A DNA stretch of 44,553 nt from Patescibacteria group bacterium (lineage in GTDB: Bacteria > Patescibacteriota > Patescibacteriia > Patescibacteriales > UBA12465), in contig JAQICS010000015.1 of NCBI GenBank assembly GCA_027858435.1, positions 1 to 44,553 of the forward strand. Reading direction: 5' to 3'. The position numbers and the translations under genes were made by a program. Below are positions 9,925-18,586 of the stretch, in pieces; positions within the stretch are counted from its first letter, which is position 1, and the number at the start of each line of letters is the position of its first letter. A model generated the notes under the pieces. It worked only from the letters and a program-made list of their open reading frames with translations. It was not told the origin of the DNA and did not search any database.

Positions 9925-9956
9925 AAAAAGACAAATGTCAATTAATATTTGTCTTA
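9925..9956 (-). terminator. Terminator after the phosphoglycerate-mutase-like gene
   Basis: AAGACAAAT/ATTTGTCTT forms a 9-bp stem (9928-9936 with 9947-9955). On the minus strand it is followed by TTTTTATTTG, just past the stop at 9967. Confidence 0.7.
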
Positions 9957-9966
9957 AATAGTTAAA

Positions 9967-10869
9967 CTATAGGTTAGAGAATAGATTTTTTCCAGTCATT
10001 GATGGAGACTTTTCAATATTAAAAAAGCTCAGTATACTTGGTGCTAAATCAGCTAAAGTACCTACTTTTTCCAGTAAGCTTAGGTCATAGCTATTTGAAT
10101 CATGAAATCCAATAGAAAGTCCTTCAAATTCTTCTGCAACTAAAATTAAAGGTAATGGATTGTTAGTAATTTTTTTATCAGGTAAATCAGTTCCTAAATC
10201 TATCATTTTTTCTGCATTACCAGATGCAGAAGATATTATTAATTTTCCTTTTTTCTCTAAAATATTTTCAACTAATTTTTTAATTCTTTTATCAACCTCA
10301 GTTATTGTTTTTTTAGTTCTCTCTAAATCTCCTTCTGAGGCACTTAAGTCAATAGCGGAAACTGAAACCGCGATAAAGTTAGATGTAATATCTTTATCTA
10401 ATTCTTTAAAAACTTCTTTAAATATTAAATCAGTAGCGGAATTTGAAAATCCTTTTTTATTATTATTTTCAGATGAAATTGTTTCCCAAACTTCATGACT
10501 ATGTTTTACATCCCTTCCTCCATTAAAAAAATTGGTTAAGGCAGCTAAACGAAGTGTTTCGGTTATTTTAACTTGTTTTAACCCTTTGTCTGCAATTAGA
10601 GATGATATTGTGGTATCTGCTACCAGGTTTTCATCTTTTATATCACAGCCAGCTCCTATGCTTAAATAGCGAGCGTTTATAGAGCTGGGAAGCGTTCTTA
10701 ATGAGGCGGCTGGATAGTTTTTAATTAACTCATTTATATTTGGAGTTTGGGCTAAGCTCAGAGCATTTCCTTCGTTATCAGGAGCAATACCAAAACCATC
10801 AAGAAGCAGGAGTACTACTGGCTTAATTTCGGGTAAGGGGTCATCTTCTTGTTCTTTTAAATCTTCCAT
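9967..10869 (-). CDS. iPGM-like protein lacking transferase domain and active-site metal ligands
   Basis: 300 residues, related to cofactor-independent phosphoglycerate mutase (alkaline phosphatase fold) by LLLLDGFGI (D24), NEGNALSLAQTPN, NFFNGGR, GNAEKM, NNPLPLILV and a C-terminal LADLAPSIL...MTGKNLF. The family is about 510 residues; here the whole inserted transferase domain is missing, and the segment with the phosphoserine nucleophile (canonical GQMGNSEVGH) is deleted. Of the metal ligands only the counterparts of D12 (D24) and D403 (D174) remain. The positions of H407, D444-H445 and H462 are S178, A215-S216 and I234. It is therefore almost certainly not a mutase. It sits 6 nt after the enolase-like gene in one operon; a binding or scaffold role is possible. 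Confidence 0.8.
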   Translation of the reverse strand: MEDLKEQEDDPLPEIKPVVLLLLDGFGIAPDNEGNALSLAQTPNINELIKNYPAASLRTLPSSINARYLSIGAGCDIKDENLVADTTISSLIADKGLKQVKITETLRLAALTNFFNGGRDVKHSHEVWETISSENNNKKGFSNSATDLIFKEVFKELDKDITSNFIAVSVSAIDLSASEGDLERTKKTITEVDKRIKKLVENILEKKGKLIISSASGNAEKMIDLGTDLPDKKITNNPLPLILVAEEFEGLSIGFHDSNSYDLSLLEKVGTLADLAPSILSFFNIEKSPSMTGKNLFSNL

Positions 10870-10875
10870 ATAAAA

Positions 10876-12141
10876 CTATTTTATTATTTCTTTTTCAATT
10901 TCCATTAATCTATTATACTTCTCTACTCTCTCTCCTCTTGATAATGAACCTGCTTTAATATAATCAGCTTCAATTGAAATAGCTAAATCAACGATAAAAG
11001 TGTCTACACTATCTTTGCTTCTAGCTGACATAATTGTCAGATATCCACGATCTTTGGCAAGTTTTACATAAGAAAAAACGTCTGTCAATGTACCAATTTG
11101 TCCTGGTTTAACTAAACTGGTATTAGCCGCTCCTTCATTAGAGGCTAGTCTTAGTCTATCAATATTTGAAGAAAAGAAGTCATCACCAGCAATAATAATT
11201 TTACTGCCTAAGTCTGTGTTAATTTTTTTATAAGATTCAAGATCTGCTACATTAAATGGATCTTCGAGATAGCTAATTGGGTAATTATTTAACCAATCAT
11301 TATATAGTGATAATAGATCACTAGTTTTAAAAGTATTTCTATCCAGTGAAAATATATATTTCTTTTCATTTTCATCGTATAAAATAGAAGAACCAATATC
11401 TAAACCTAAACTAAAGTCTTCCTCAATTTTATAGCCAGATCTAATTATAGCTGACATCATTAACTCTATTGCTTCAATACTTGAATCTATTTCTGGAGCA
11501 TAGCCACCTTCAACTCCAGTATCAGTATCATAATCTAGTTCTTGTAAAACTATGGCTAATTCTTTAAAAATTTCAGAACCTGCTCTTACAATATCTTCAA
11601 TTTTTTTTCTTTTAGGAATTAAAAGAAATTCTTGAAAATCTAAATTTGTATCCCCGCTATCACCACCATTGAAAAGACTAAATATTGGAAGGGGTAATTT
11701 TAGATCTTTAGATTTAGTGTTTAGTTTATTTAAATATGAATACAGCTCTTCTTTTCCTTGTTTAGCTGCTAACTTAGCTGCTAAAGATGAAATAGCAAAA
11801 ACTACTGCCTCTGGTAGTACTTTATTATCTTTATCTAAAAATGACTTTAACACCTTATCAATTTCTTTTTGGTTATTTATTTTCAAACCAATTAGTTTTT
11901 CTGAAACTAAATCTTTTATTTTAGTAACTAAAAGAAGAAGTCCTTTTCCTTTATATCTTTTTTCATCTTTATCATAACTAAATTCAGGTTCTGCAAAAGG
12001 TGCTTGATAATAATCAGAAGAAACAGTTGTTGTTTCACTTAATGAATTTTCTAAATCAATTTTAATTCTTAAACTAATCTCACCACTTGAATCTAGAACT
12101 TCATAAGCAGATAGTTTTTTTATTTTAGAATATATAGGCAT
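10876..12141 (-). CDS. Enolase-like protein with degenerate active-site loops
   Basis: 421 residues from the ATG at 12141, which gives the enolase-type start MPIYSKIKKLSAYEVLDSSG; the longer frame would need TTG at 12165. Kept: the metal ligands (LGLDIGSS, LEDP, GDDFF), the proton-transfer Lys in SLVKPGQIGT, the Lys in IKAGSLSRGERV, QEF and VEGGYAPE. Lost: the Ser-containing SGASTG loop (here SSDYYQAPF), the His of NGGxHA (here NGGDSGD) and the His of SHRSGE (here SARSKDS). The fold is clear, but normal interconversion of 2-phosphoglycerate and phosphoenolpyruvate is doubtful. It starts 10 nt after the pgk stop. Confidence 0.82.
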   Translation of the reverse strand: MPIYSKIKKLSAYEVLDSSGEISLRIKIDLENSLSETTTVSSDYYQAPFAEPEFSYDKDEKRYKGKGLLLLVTKIKDLVSEKLIGLKINNQKEIDKVLKSFLDKDNKVLPEAVVFAISSLAAKLAAKQGKEELYSYLNKLNTKSKDLKLPLPIFSLFNGGDSGDTNLDFQEFLLIPKRKKIEDIVRAGSEIFKELAIVLQELDYDTDTGVEGGYAPEIDSSIEAIELMMSAIIRSGYKIEEDFSLGLDIGSSILYDENEKKYIFSLDRNTFKTSDLLSLYNDWLNNYPISYLEDPFNVADLESYKKINTDLGSKIIIAGDDFFSSNIDRLRLASNEGAANTSLVKPGQIGTLTDVFSYVKLAKDRGYLTIMSARSKDSVDTFIVDLAISIEADYIKAGSLSRGERVEKYNRLMEIEKEIIK

Positions 12142-12151
12142 AGTATTTAAA

Positions 12152-13330
12152 TTAGTAACTAACAATTTTATTTAATCCCGGTAATTCTTTTCCTCCCAAA
12201 AATGATAGCATTGCTCCTCCGGCAGTAGAGATAAAATCAATATACTCAGACATCTTTGTCATTTTAATCACCTCTATTGTCTCCCCTCCTCCCAAAACAC
12301 CAAATGATGGTCCTTTAGCGCGTGAGGCAATAGATCTAGCAATTGATAGACTTCCTTGCCTAAAGCTATGTTCTTCAAATTTTCCCATTGGTCCATTCCA
12401 AATCAAAGTATTAGCTTCTTTAATATGTTTAGCAAATAGACCAATTGTCTCTGGTCCAATATCTAAAATTGATTCATTCTTTTTGACACTTTCAGGAACA
12501 CATTGTCTAACAATACCTTTTTTGTTTTGTACAACTACATCAATTGGCAAAATAATTTTCTTTAAATATTTTTTGTTCTTCATTTTTTCTAAAATAGAGT
12601 CATCTACTTCATTTTCACAAAATGAATTACCCACTTCATAACCTAAAGTTTTAAAGAAAACCGTTGCTAGAGCACCACCAATTAAAATATTATCTGCTTT
12701 GTCGTGTAAATTAAAAATTAAAGGGGCTTTGGTAGATATTTTAGCTCCTCCCATAATTGCAACTAGTGGTTTTTTGGGATTAACTACCTTGTTTAATGCC
12801 TCTACTTCCTTTTCAATTAAGAACCCAGCATAGCTTGGTAGGTATTCTTTCACTCCACTAACTGAAGCTTGCTTACGATGACAAACTGAAAAAGCATCAT
12901 TTACATAAATCTCTGCTAAATTAGCTAACTCTTTAGAAAACTTTTTATCATCAGTTAATTCTCCTTTGTTAAAGCGAACATTTTCAATCATTGCTATCTC
13001 CCCTTCTTTTAAATTATCGGTTTCTTTTTTAGCTTTTTTAGGATCATGTTCTGATATAAATTTTAAATCACTGCTTAAATTTTCTTTTAAATAGAGGAAA
13101 ACAGGTTTAAGAGAATTACTTGAATCTACTTTTCCCTTAGCTCTTCCTAAATGACTTACAAGAATTATTTTTGCTCCCTTTTCTTGAAGATAATTAATAG
13201 TGTCATAGGAAGCTTTTATTCTAAAATCATCTTTAATCTTTTTTCCCTCAAGTGGAACATTATAGTCAACCCGAAGCAAAACTTTTTTGCCAGCTAAATT
13301 TTTTAAATTTTTAATTGAATTAATTTTCAT
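12152..13330 (-). CDS. pgk: Phosphoglycerate kinase
   Basis: 392 residues, normal length. Substrate and nucleotide motifs are intact: RVDYNVPL, the Arg in DDFRIKAS, SHLGRAKGK, ENVRF, NDAFSVCHR, GGAKIS, WNGPMGKFE and STAGGAM. GGGD, which contacts the nucleotide phosphates, reads GGGE. It transfers the acyl phosphate of 1,3-bisphosphoglycerate to ADP, making ATP. It lies between the HtrA-like gene (10 bp upstream) and the enolase-like gene, and appears active while its two downstream neighbours do not. Confidence 0.96.
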   Translation of the reverse strand: MKINSIKNLKNLAGKKVLLRVDYNVPLEGKKIKDDFRIKASYDTINYLQEKGAKIILVSHLGRAKGKVDSSNSLKPVFLYLKENLSSDLKFISEHDPKKAKKETDNLKEGEIAMIENVRFNKGELTDDKKFSKELANLAEIYVNDAFSVCHRKQASVSGVKEYLPSYAGFLIEKEVEALNKVVNPKKPLVAIMGGAKISTKAPLIFNLHDKADNILIGGALATVFFKTLGYEVGNSFCENEVDDSILEKMKNKKYLKKIILPIDVVVQNKKGIVRQCVPESVKKNESILDIGPETIGLFAKHIKEANTLIWNGPMGKFEEHSFRQGSLSIARSIASRAKGPSFGVLGGGETIEVIKMTKMSEYIDFISTAGGAMLSFLGGKELPGLNKIVSY

Positions 13331-13340
13331 ATAAATGAGT

Positions 13341-14570
13341 TTATTTTATTATATTCTCATTACTACTTATCTCTTTTAAAGAAAGACTAGTATTATATTC
13401 AACACCATCTCTTTCATAAATAACATCAAGTTTATCACCGGGATAATACATATTAACTACTTGAGCTAAATTATTATCTTTATCAATTTCAATATTGTTA
13501 ATCCAAGTAATAATATCTCCTTCTTTTAAACCAGCTAAATCAGCTGGGCTGTTTTTCTCTACTGCTGGTTTAAGACCACTGCTCCATATTAAAGCTCCTT
13601 TATCAAGACTGCTATATTCTGATACTATTTTATATTTACTTAAATCTAAATAATTAACTCCTAAATATGGACGACTAAGTTCATTTTTTTCTAAAAAATT
13701 TATCCAGTAATGGTTATAGGAAAAGGTTGGAACGATGTCTCCGTTGTAATTAACAAAAGCCATTAAATCTCCAGCTAAATTAAAGACAAAAGAAGTCTTA
13801 ATTTCTTCTTCGTTTAAATTAGTGTTTAAACTATAATTAATTAACTCACTACTTGAGATACCATTTACCTCTCTAAGAGATGTAATATTTCCGGGATAAA
13901 CTGTATTAGTATCTTTAATTGCTAAAATACTTTGTCCAAGTTTAATATCTTTTAAACTCGCATTTTTCTTAACGTTCATGTTTTTAGCACCATTAAGATG
14001 AAAAAATGCTAAATTATTACTCTTATCAATTAATATCTCATCAATGTTATATATCTCTTCACTATTATCAATTACTATATAACCTTCTTCATAGTTTTCT
14101 ACAAAATCAGTCATTAATCCTTCACTATAAGGTGTAAAGACCCAACCATCAGAGGTTATTAAAAGTCCATTAAACAGTGGGTCATTTAAATTATATTCTA
14201 CGAAAGAATCTGTCCAAGAACTACTTGTTGCCTCTGATGCTAACTTTGTCACAGCTATTTTTTTCTTATCAAACACAGACACCAAAGATGACTTAACCGA
14301 ATTAACGGTTTCTGACAATTTAACATCTTCATTTACAACTACTTTTTTGGCATCACGAATAATTAAGCCAGGATTAGCATTTAAACCAGATAGATCTAAA
14401 TTACTTTGGTAATTTTGTAGCACTTCTTCTGAAACATAGTAATTAGCCATTACTTGACCAAAAAAACCGGCTAGAAGTGCACAAATAACTATTAGCGGTA
14501 TTATTAACCAAAAATTCCTACCAGTAAATAATTCTTTATTATCTTTTTTATTGTCATTTTTCTTTTTCAT
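13341..14570 (-). CDS. HtrA-like PDZ protein without catalytic triad
   Basis: 409 residues: a transmembrane anchor (about 21-41), a trypsin-like domain (about 85-290) and a PDZ domain (about 315-400, ADLAGLKEGDIITWINN). The layout is that of DegP/HtrA quality-control proteases, but the triad is gone: the His segment (TNNHVV in the family) reads TPYSEG, the Asp position is N186 in NNLAFF, and no GNSGG loop exists (TSFVFNLAGD instead). It may bind unfolded or C-terminal peptides outside the membrane without cutting. It is 10 bp upstream of pgk, on the same strand. Confidence 0.75.
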   Translation of the reverse strand: MKKKNDNKKDNKELFTGRNFWLIIPLIVICALLAGFFGQVMANYYVSEEVLQNYQSNLDLSGLNANPGLIIRDAKKVVVNEDVKLSETVNSVKSSLVSVFDKKKIAVTKLASEATSSSWTDSFVEYNLNDPLFNGLLITSDGWVFTPYSEGLMTDFVENYEEGYIVIDNSEEIYNIDEILIDKSNNLAFFHLNGAKNMNVKKNASLKDIKLGQSILAIKDTNTVYPGNITSLREVNGISSSELINYSLNTNLNEEEIKTSFVFNLAGDLMAFVNYNGDIVPTFSYNHYWINFLEKNELSRPYLGVNYLDLSKYKIVSEYSSLDKGALIWSSGLKPAVEKNSPADLAGLKEGDIITWINNIEIDKDNNLAQVVNMYYPGDKLDVIYERDGVEYNTSLSLKEISSNENIIK

Positions 14571-14595
14571 ATCTTATATATATTTTTTAATTTAA

Positions 14596-15354
14596 TTATA
14601 TCCATGGTGCACTAAATAGTACCAACACTATCATTATTATTGTTAAAACTAGCGGCCACTTTATAGTTGTTTTATTTAACTCACCTTTAATATTTAACCT
14701 TAACATAGTGGAAACAAAATAGAATATAAGTGCCATGATAAAACCTAGAATATTTGCCTTAAGAGGAAGCATAAATAACACCCAACTTAATTGCCCCAGT
14801 AGTATAGCAGAAATAAATGCTAAAATAACTTTAACTTGCCTATCACCTTTTAGAAAAAGAATTGTTTGCCAGAATAATAACAATAAAACTAAACCAAGTG
14901 CAAAAAAGAAAAGGGTGAAGTTAATATTAATAAACAAAGGTAGAGTATAAAAGGATGAGAAAAGAGTGAAAACTATTAAAAATGAATAGTTATAGGAAAA
15001 ATTATCTAAACTTTTTTCTTTTTCATTTTTTTTAGAAAATAAATAATAATATATATATTTAAAATATATAAAATTTAAAATAACCATTGATAAATGAAAC
15101 AATTGTATTAAAAACTGATTGGGTAAAAGATAGGCATATGAAGAAAAACCAATCCAAATAAAAGATGGTAATACTAAATAACTAGGCCAAAACTTTTCAT
15201 CATTATCTTTTGCTAAATATCTAATGCCAAATAGTATAAATATTAAACCAAGTGAAATTGAAACAAAGAAGAAACTAGGATAAATCAAAAACAGTTCACT
15301 TAAAACTAAGAGAATAAAAGGAATGATAAGTGGAACTATTCTTTTCTTATTCAT
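14596..15354 (-). CDS. Polytopic membrane protein of unknown function
   Basis: 252 residues with about eight hydrophobic helices and short Lys-rich cytoplasmic loops (for example KKNEKEKS near residue 110). No catalytic or transport motif is recognisable. It lies 25 bp upstream of the HtrA-like gene and 24 bp downstream of the beta-propeller lipoprotein, on the same strand. An envelope role is suggested only by context. Confidence 0.7.
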   Translation of the reverse strand: MNKKRIVPLIIPFILLVLSELFLIYPSFFFVSISLGLIFILFGIRYLAKDNDEKFWPSYLVLPSFIWIGFSSYAYLLPNQFLIQLFHLSMVILNFIYFKYIYYYLFSKKNEKEKSLDNFSYNYSFLIVFTLFSSFYTLPLFININFTLFFFALGLVLLLLFWQTILFLKGDRQVKVILAFISAILLGQLSWVLFMLPLKANILGFIMALIFYFVSTMLRLNIKGELNKTTIKWPLVLTIIMIVLVLFSAPWI

Positions 15355-15378
15355 GTAAAAATATTATTAACTCTCTTA

Positions 15379-17730
15379 CTATATAATTTCTTCACTACTC
15401 GTTGAACTATCATTAAGTACTCCATCTTCAATTATTATCTCATTATCAGTTGAAGTAGTTAAATCATCTGGTAACGGAATTGTTTCAAATTGATCATACA
15501 TAAATTCCTCAGAATCAGGATTATTAGTATTATCAGCTACATCCTCTTCCATGTTTTCACTATCCTCACCCATATTTTCATTTTCATTATTAACATCATC
15601 AGTGCTAGTAGCACTTGTTTCAAGTCCTTCATTTTCAAAGTTTGGAATTAAAGAATCGTCAGGATTTTCAGATAGAGATAAATATAAAGAGTTTTCTATA
15701 TCATCTAAATTACCATGGGTTAAGTATTTAGAGGATACTGATATAACCTTATTATCTTTTTCTAAAAAATTAATAACGGTATTCTCTCTTCTCTCTATTT
15801 CTTGACTTTCATACTTTTGATTAAAGTATCCTCCAGCTGAATGATCTAGTCTTCCTTCAAATTCTAAACTATCATTTTTATAGGAAAAGAAGAAAGCTCC
15901 AGAAAATGACAACCTTCCTTCTTCATAGAAAGTAACTGGGAAAGAAATAATATTGTTTGAGTAATAAAAAGATTTTGGACTTTTAAAAGCAAATGATTCA
16001 GTAGAATTTTTACCAATTAAAAATCCATCTAATTCTTTAGGGTTCTTAAGATCACTAAAATCATAAAGTGAAAGTTTTATTTCATCTTCATCGTCATCAT
16101 TTTTATACTTAGATAAAGAAGCAAAGTAGTTTCCATTATCATCTAATACTTGTAAGTAGTTTTCTAAACCATTAAGCTTTACACTTCCTAGAAAATTCAT
16201 ATTATCCATTTCTGAACTATCTATTACATAAATAGAACCTTTCTCTTCTTCAGATAATAGAAATACCCTATCTCCTACAAAATTAACTTGAAAAATATTA
16301 TCTTTAGTTCCCAGTTTTTCCATTTTTCCTTTAACTTTCAGAGCATCATCTAAAATATATAAATTAGTATAATCACTTAATTCTTCCCCTTCCTCATCAA
16401 ATCTTTCAGAATGAGTAGAAAGATAAACTAGATTATCTTTTTCATATATTTTATCTATAGAATTAAAATATCCTCTTAAATTAACTTTTGCGAAGTAGAA
16501 AATAGACCTACCATCAAGAGTGAATCGGTGTAAAATTGTCTGATTATTTAAACTACCATTTTCATTAATTTTTTCATCTACTAAATCTGTAATATCAGCT
16601 TGAACAAGAATTCTTTCAGTTTCAAGTAGTGAATCTAAATAGCTATCTAAGACCTTTTCTATTTTCTCTTTTTTCTCTAATTGACTGAAAAGTTCTTCTG
16701 AAGAATTTTCAACATCAGTAACTATTTTTTGATCTTCATCATTTAAGCTTGTGAAAATAATTTCTTTTTTAGCTTGATATTCATACAACTCTCTGTCAGC
16801 TCTTATGTCATAGGCGATATAAAAACTATCGTTGGTTAGTATTGTTTTATGATCTTTGTTTAATAAATAGAATTGTCCATTCAAATCATTATCTAAATTG
16901 TTTAAATCAAGGTGACTTACTCCTAAAAACCTATAACTATCATAATTGCTATCAAAATAATAAGTATCCCAACAACTATTATTTTCCTCACATGAAGCAA
17001 AGATGTTTACTCCGTTATCTTCAATGTTTGGTAAATAATTCTTTTCCTCATAGCTATGGTCACTTTCAAATATAAAATATAGTTGTCCTTGTTTTTCAAT
17101 TAAGCCAACTGATTTACCAATAAACTTATAATCCTTAACTAAATTAAGTTGGTTTTCTTGATTAATTTCAAATACCTTTAAAATAGTATTAGTTGAGTCT
17201 TCTTCTTGTCCATAAATAACTATTAATGAATCATGAACAATTAGACTATTTGCTTTAAAATTAAAATCATTTTCAGTTTTTATTTCATAAGTTTCTTCCT
17301 CACCCTCTGCTATTACTTTTAATTTATTTTTATTTAAATAAAATACCTTATCACCAGCTTCTTCTAAAACATTAGCATTTTGATATACATTATCTCCTTC
17401 ATTTTTTATATCTAAATAGTTTAAACTTTCTCTTTTCTCTATTTCTTTATACGAAGATCTGTGCCTATTATCGTATAAAAAATTCTTCAAATTATTAATA
17501 TCTGAATATATTTTTAAACGATTGCTATAAATATCTTCTTCTATTTCTTTCTCTTTCTCTTTCTCTTTCGCTACTTCTTTCTCAGTATCTATTTCTTCGC
17601 TGTCGCTACCATTTAAGTTTAAATTAGAAATGAATTCCCCTTCTTGCCAAGGTAGAGAGCAAGCACTAGCAACTGTTGCTACTAAAAATAGCAAAAGAGC
17701 AAGAGAAAAAATGTTTTTATTGTTTTTCAT
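15379..17730 (-). CDS. Secreted beta-propeller lipoprotein (PF09826-like)
   Basis: 783 residues. The signal sequence ends in VASAC, a weak lipobox giving C24. A charged linker with KEKEKEKE repeats follows, then a large propeller region (about 90-680) whose blades match the family of secreted C-terminal beta-propeller proteins: QVNFVGDRVFLLS, SIYVIDSSEM, LSLYDFSDLKNPKELDGFLIG. The last 95 residues are acidic and Ser/Thr/Asn-rich, probably disordered. Lipid-anchored surface binding is likely; the ligand is unknown. It lies 76 bp downstream of the L,D-transpeptidase gene on the same strand. Confidence 0.75.
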   Translation of the reverse strand: MKNNKNIFSLALLLFLVATVASACSLPWQEGEFISNLNLNGSDSEEIDTEKEVAKEKEKEKEIEEDIYSNRLKIYSDINNLKNFLYDNRHRSSYKEIEKRESLNYLDIKNEGDNVYQNANVLEEAGDKVFYLNKNKLKVIAEGEEETYEIKTENDFNFKANSLIVHDSLIVIYGQEEDSTNTILKVFEINQENQLNLVKDYKFIGKSVGLIEKQGQLYFIFESDHSYEEKNYLPNIEDNGVNIFASCEENNSCWDTYYFDSNYDSYRFLGVSHLDLNNLDNDLNGQFYLLNKDHKTILTNDSFYIAYDIRADRELYEYQAKKEIIFTSLNDEDQKIVTDVENSSEELFSQLEKKEKIEKVLDSYLDSLLETERILVQADITDLVDEKINENGSLNNQTILHRFTLDGRSIFYFAKVNLRGYFNSIDKIYEKDNLVYLSTHSERFDEEGEELSDYTNLYILDDALKVKGKMEKLGTKDNIFQVNFVGDRVFLLSEEEKGSIYVIDSSEMDNMNFLGSVKLNGLENYLQVLDDNGNYFASLSKYKNDDDEDEIKLSLYDFSDLKNPKELDGFLIGKNSTESFAFKSPKSFYYSNNIISFPVTFYEEGRLSFSGAFFFSYKNDSLEFEGRLDHSAGGYFNQKYESQEIERRENTVINFLEKDNKVISVSSKYLTHGNLDDIENSLYLSLSENPDDSLIPNFENEGLETSATSTDDVNNENENMGEDSENMEEDVADNTNNPDSEEFMYDQFETIPLPDDLTTSTDNEIIIEDGVLNDSSTSSEEII

Positions 17731-17806
17731 ATAAAAATAAAGTTTTAACTATATTATTAGTCATTATATCACTTAAAATGGATATTAACAAAGAGATTTA
17801 TTCTTT

Positions 17807-18574
17807 TCAGTAGATATCAACCGTGGTTCCCACATTAGTTCTTTCATACACATATTTAGCTGAATTAACACCTAATCTAATACAACCATGAGAAACTGGG
17901 GTTCCTAGATGATCCTCTCCCTCACGGTAGCCATTTGGCCAAACTGGTAACTCATGTATTCCAATTCTTCCCCGATCAAGTCCTAACCAATATGGCATCC
18001 AAAGACCATAGGAAGCTGACCAAGCATTTTCAAATTTATTAACCACCTCATAGACCCCTGGAGTGGTTGGAGTTGAAGGTTTTCCTGTTGAAACTGAAAA
18101 GTTTTTCCATCTATATCCTTCAACTAAAAAGTATAGCTCTTGATCTTCTAAATTAATCTCAATTTTAACATCAAGTTTTTCGTTTGAAGATGAGTTTAAA
18201 GGGCTATATAAATTATCTATTTCTATAAAATCATTATAGGAGTCACCATCACTGTCTTTTTCAAATGGATTTGTTTGAAAAACAATCTCCCAGTAATCAG
18301 ATAGACCATCATCATCTACGTCACTTTCATGAATATTAATCTTTTCCTTATTAAAAGGTGAATAGGCATTTCTAATCTCTAACCTATTACTATAGCCATC
18401 GCCATCAAAATCAAGACCAAAATTATACTCATCCTTGTTGTTATTATAAAAAGTGTCCCAGGCTTTCAGAAGAAATGGATCAAGTATTTTTTCTTCTGCT
18501 AAAACTGAATTAGAACTAGCAAACAGGAAAAACAAAACAAATATTGCTATCAATGTAAATTTATTTTTAATCAT
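17807..18574 (-). CDS. L,D-transpeptidase (YkuD) with calcium-type DxDxDG repeats
   Basis: 255 residues. Signal peptide (1-26), then three acidic loops of the thrombospondin-3/EF-hand kind (DFDGDGYSN at 55, DVDDDGLSD at 85, DSDGDSYND at 107), then a YkuD domain from about 135. The active site is complete: H207, H229 and C231 in the SHGCIRL motif. It should form 3-3 cross-links or attach proteins to peptidoglycan. The calcium-binding loops next to the catalytic domain could fold it only outside the cell, or position it at the surface. Confidence 0.9.
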   Translation of the reverse strand: MIKNKFTLIAIFVLFFLFASSNSVLAEEKILDPFLLKAWDTFYNNNKDEYNFGLDFDGDGYSNRLEIRNAYSPFNKEKINIHESDVDDDGLSDYWEIVFQTNPFEKDSDGDSYNDFIEIDNLYSPLNSSSNEKLDVKIEINLEDQELYFLVEGYRWKNFSVSTGKPSTPTTPGVYEVVNKFENAWSASYGLWMPYWLGLDRGRIGIHELPVWPNGYREGEDHLGTPVSHGCIRLGVNSAKYVYERTNVGTTVDIY

Positions 18575-18586
18575 TTTTTTAAATTA

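Noticed and set aside
9936-9941. TTGACA as a -35 box for the 94-residue gene
   Set aside because: It falls inside the loop of a terminator hairpin, and no -10 lies at 16-18 bp.
12142-12165. Enolase-like start at 12165
   Set aside because: That codon is TTG and overlaps pgk; the ATG at 12141 gives the normal enolase-type beginning MPIYSKI.
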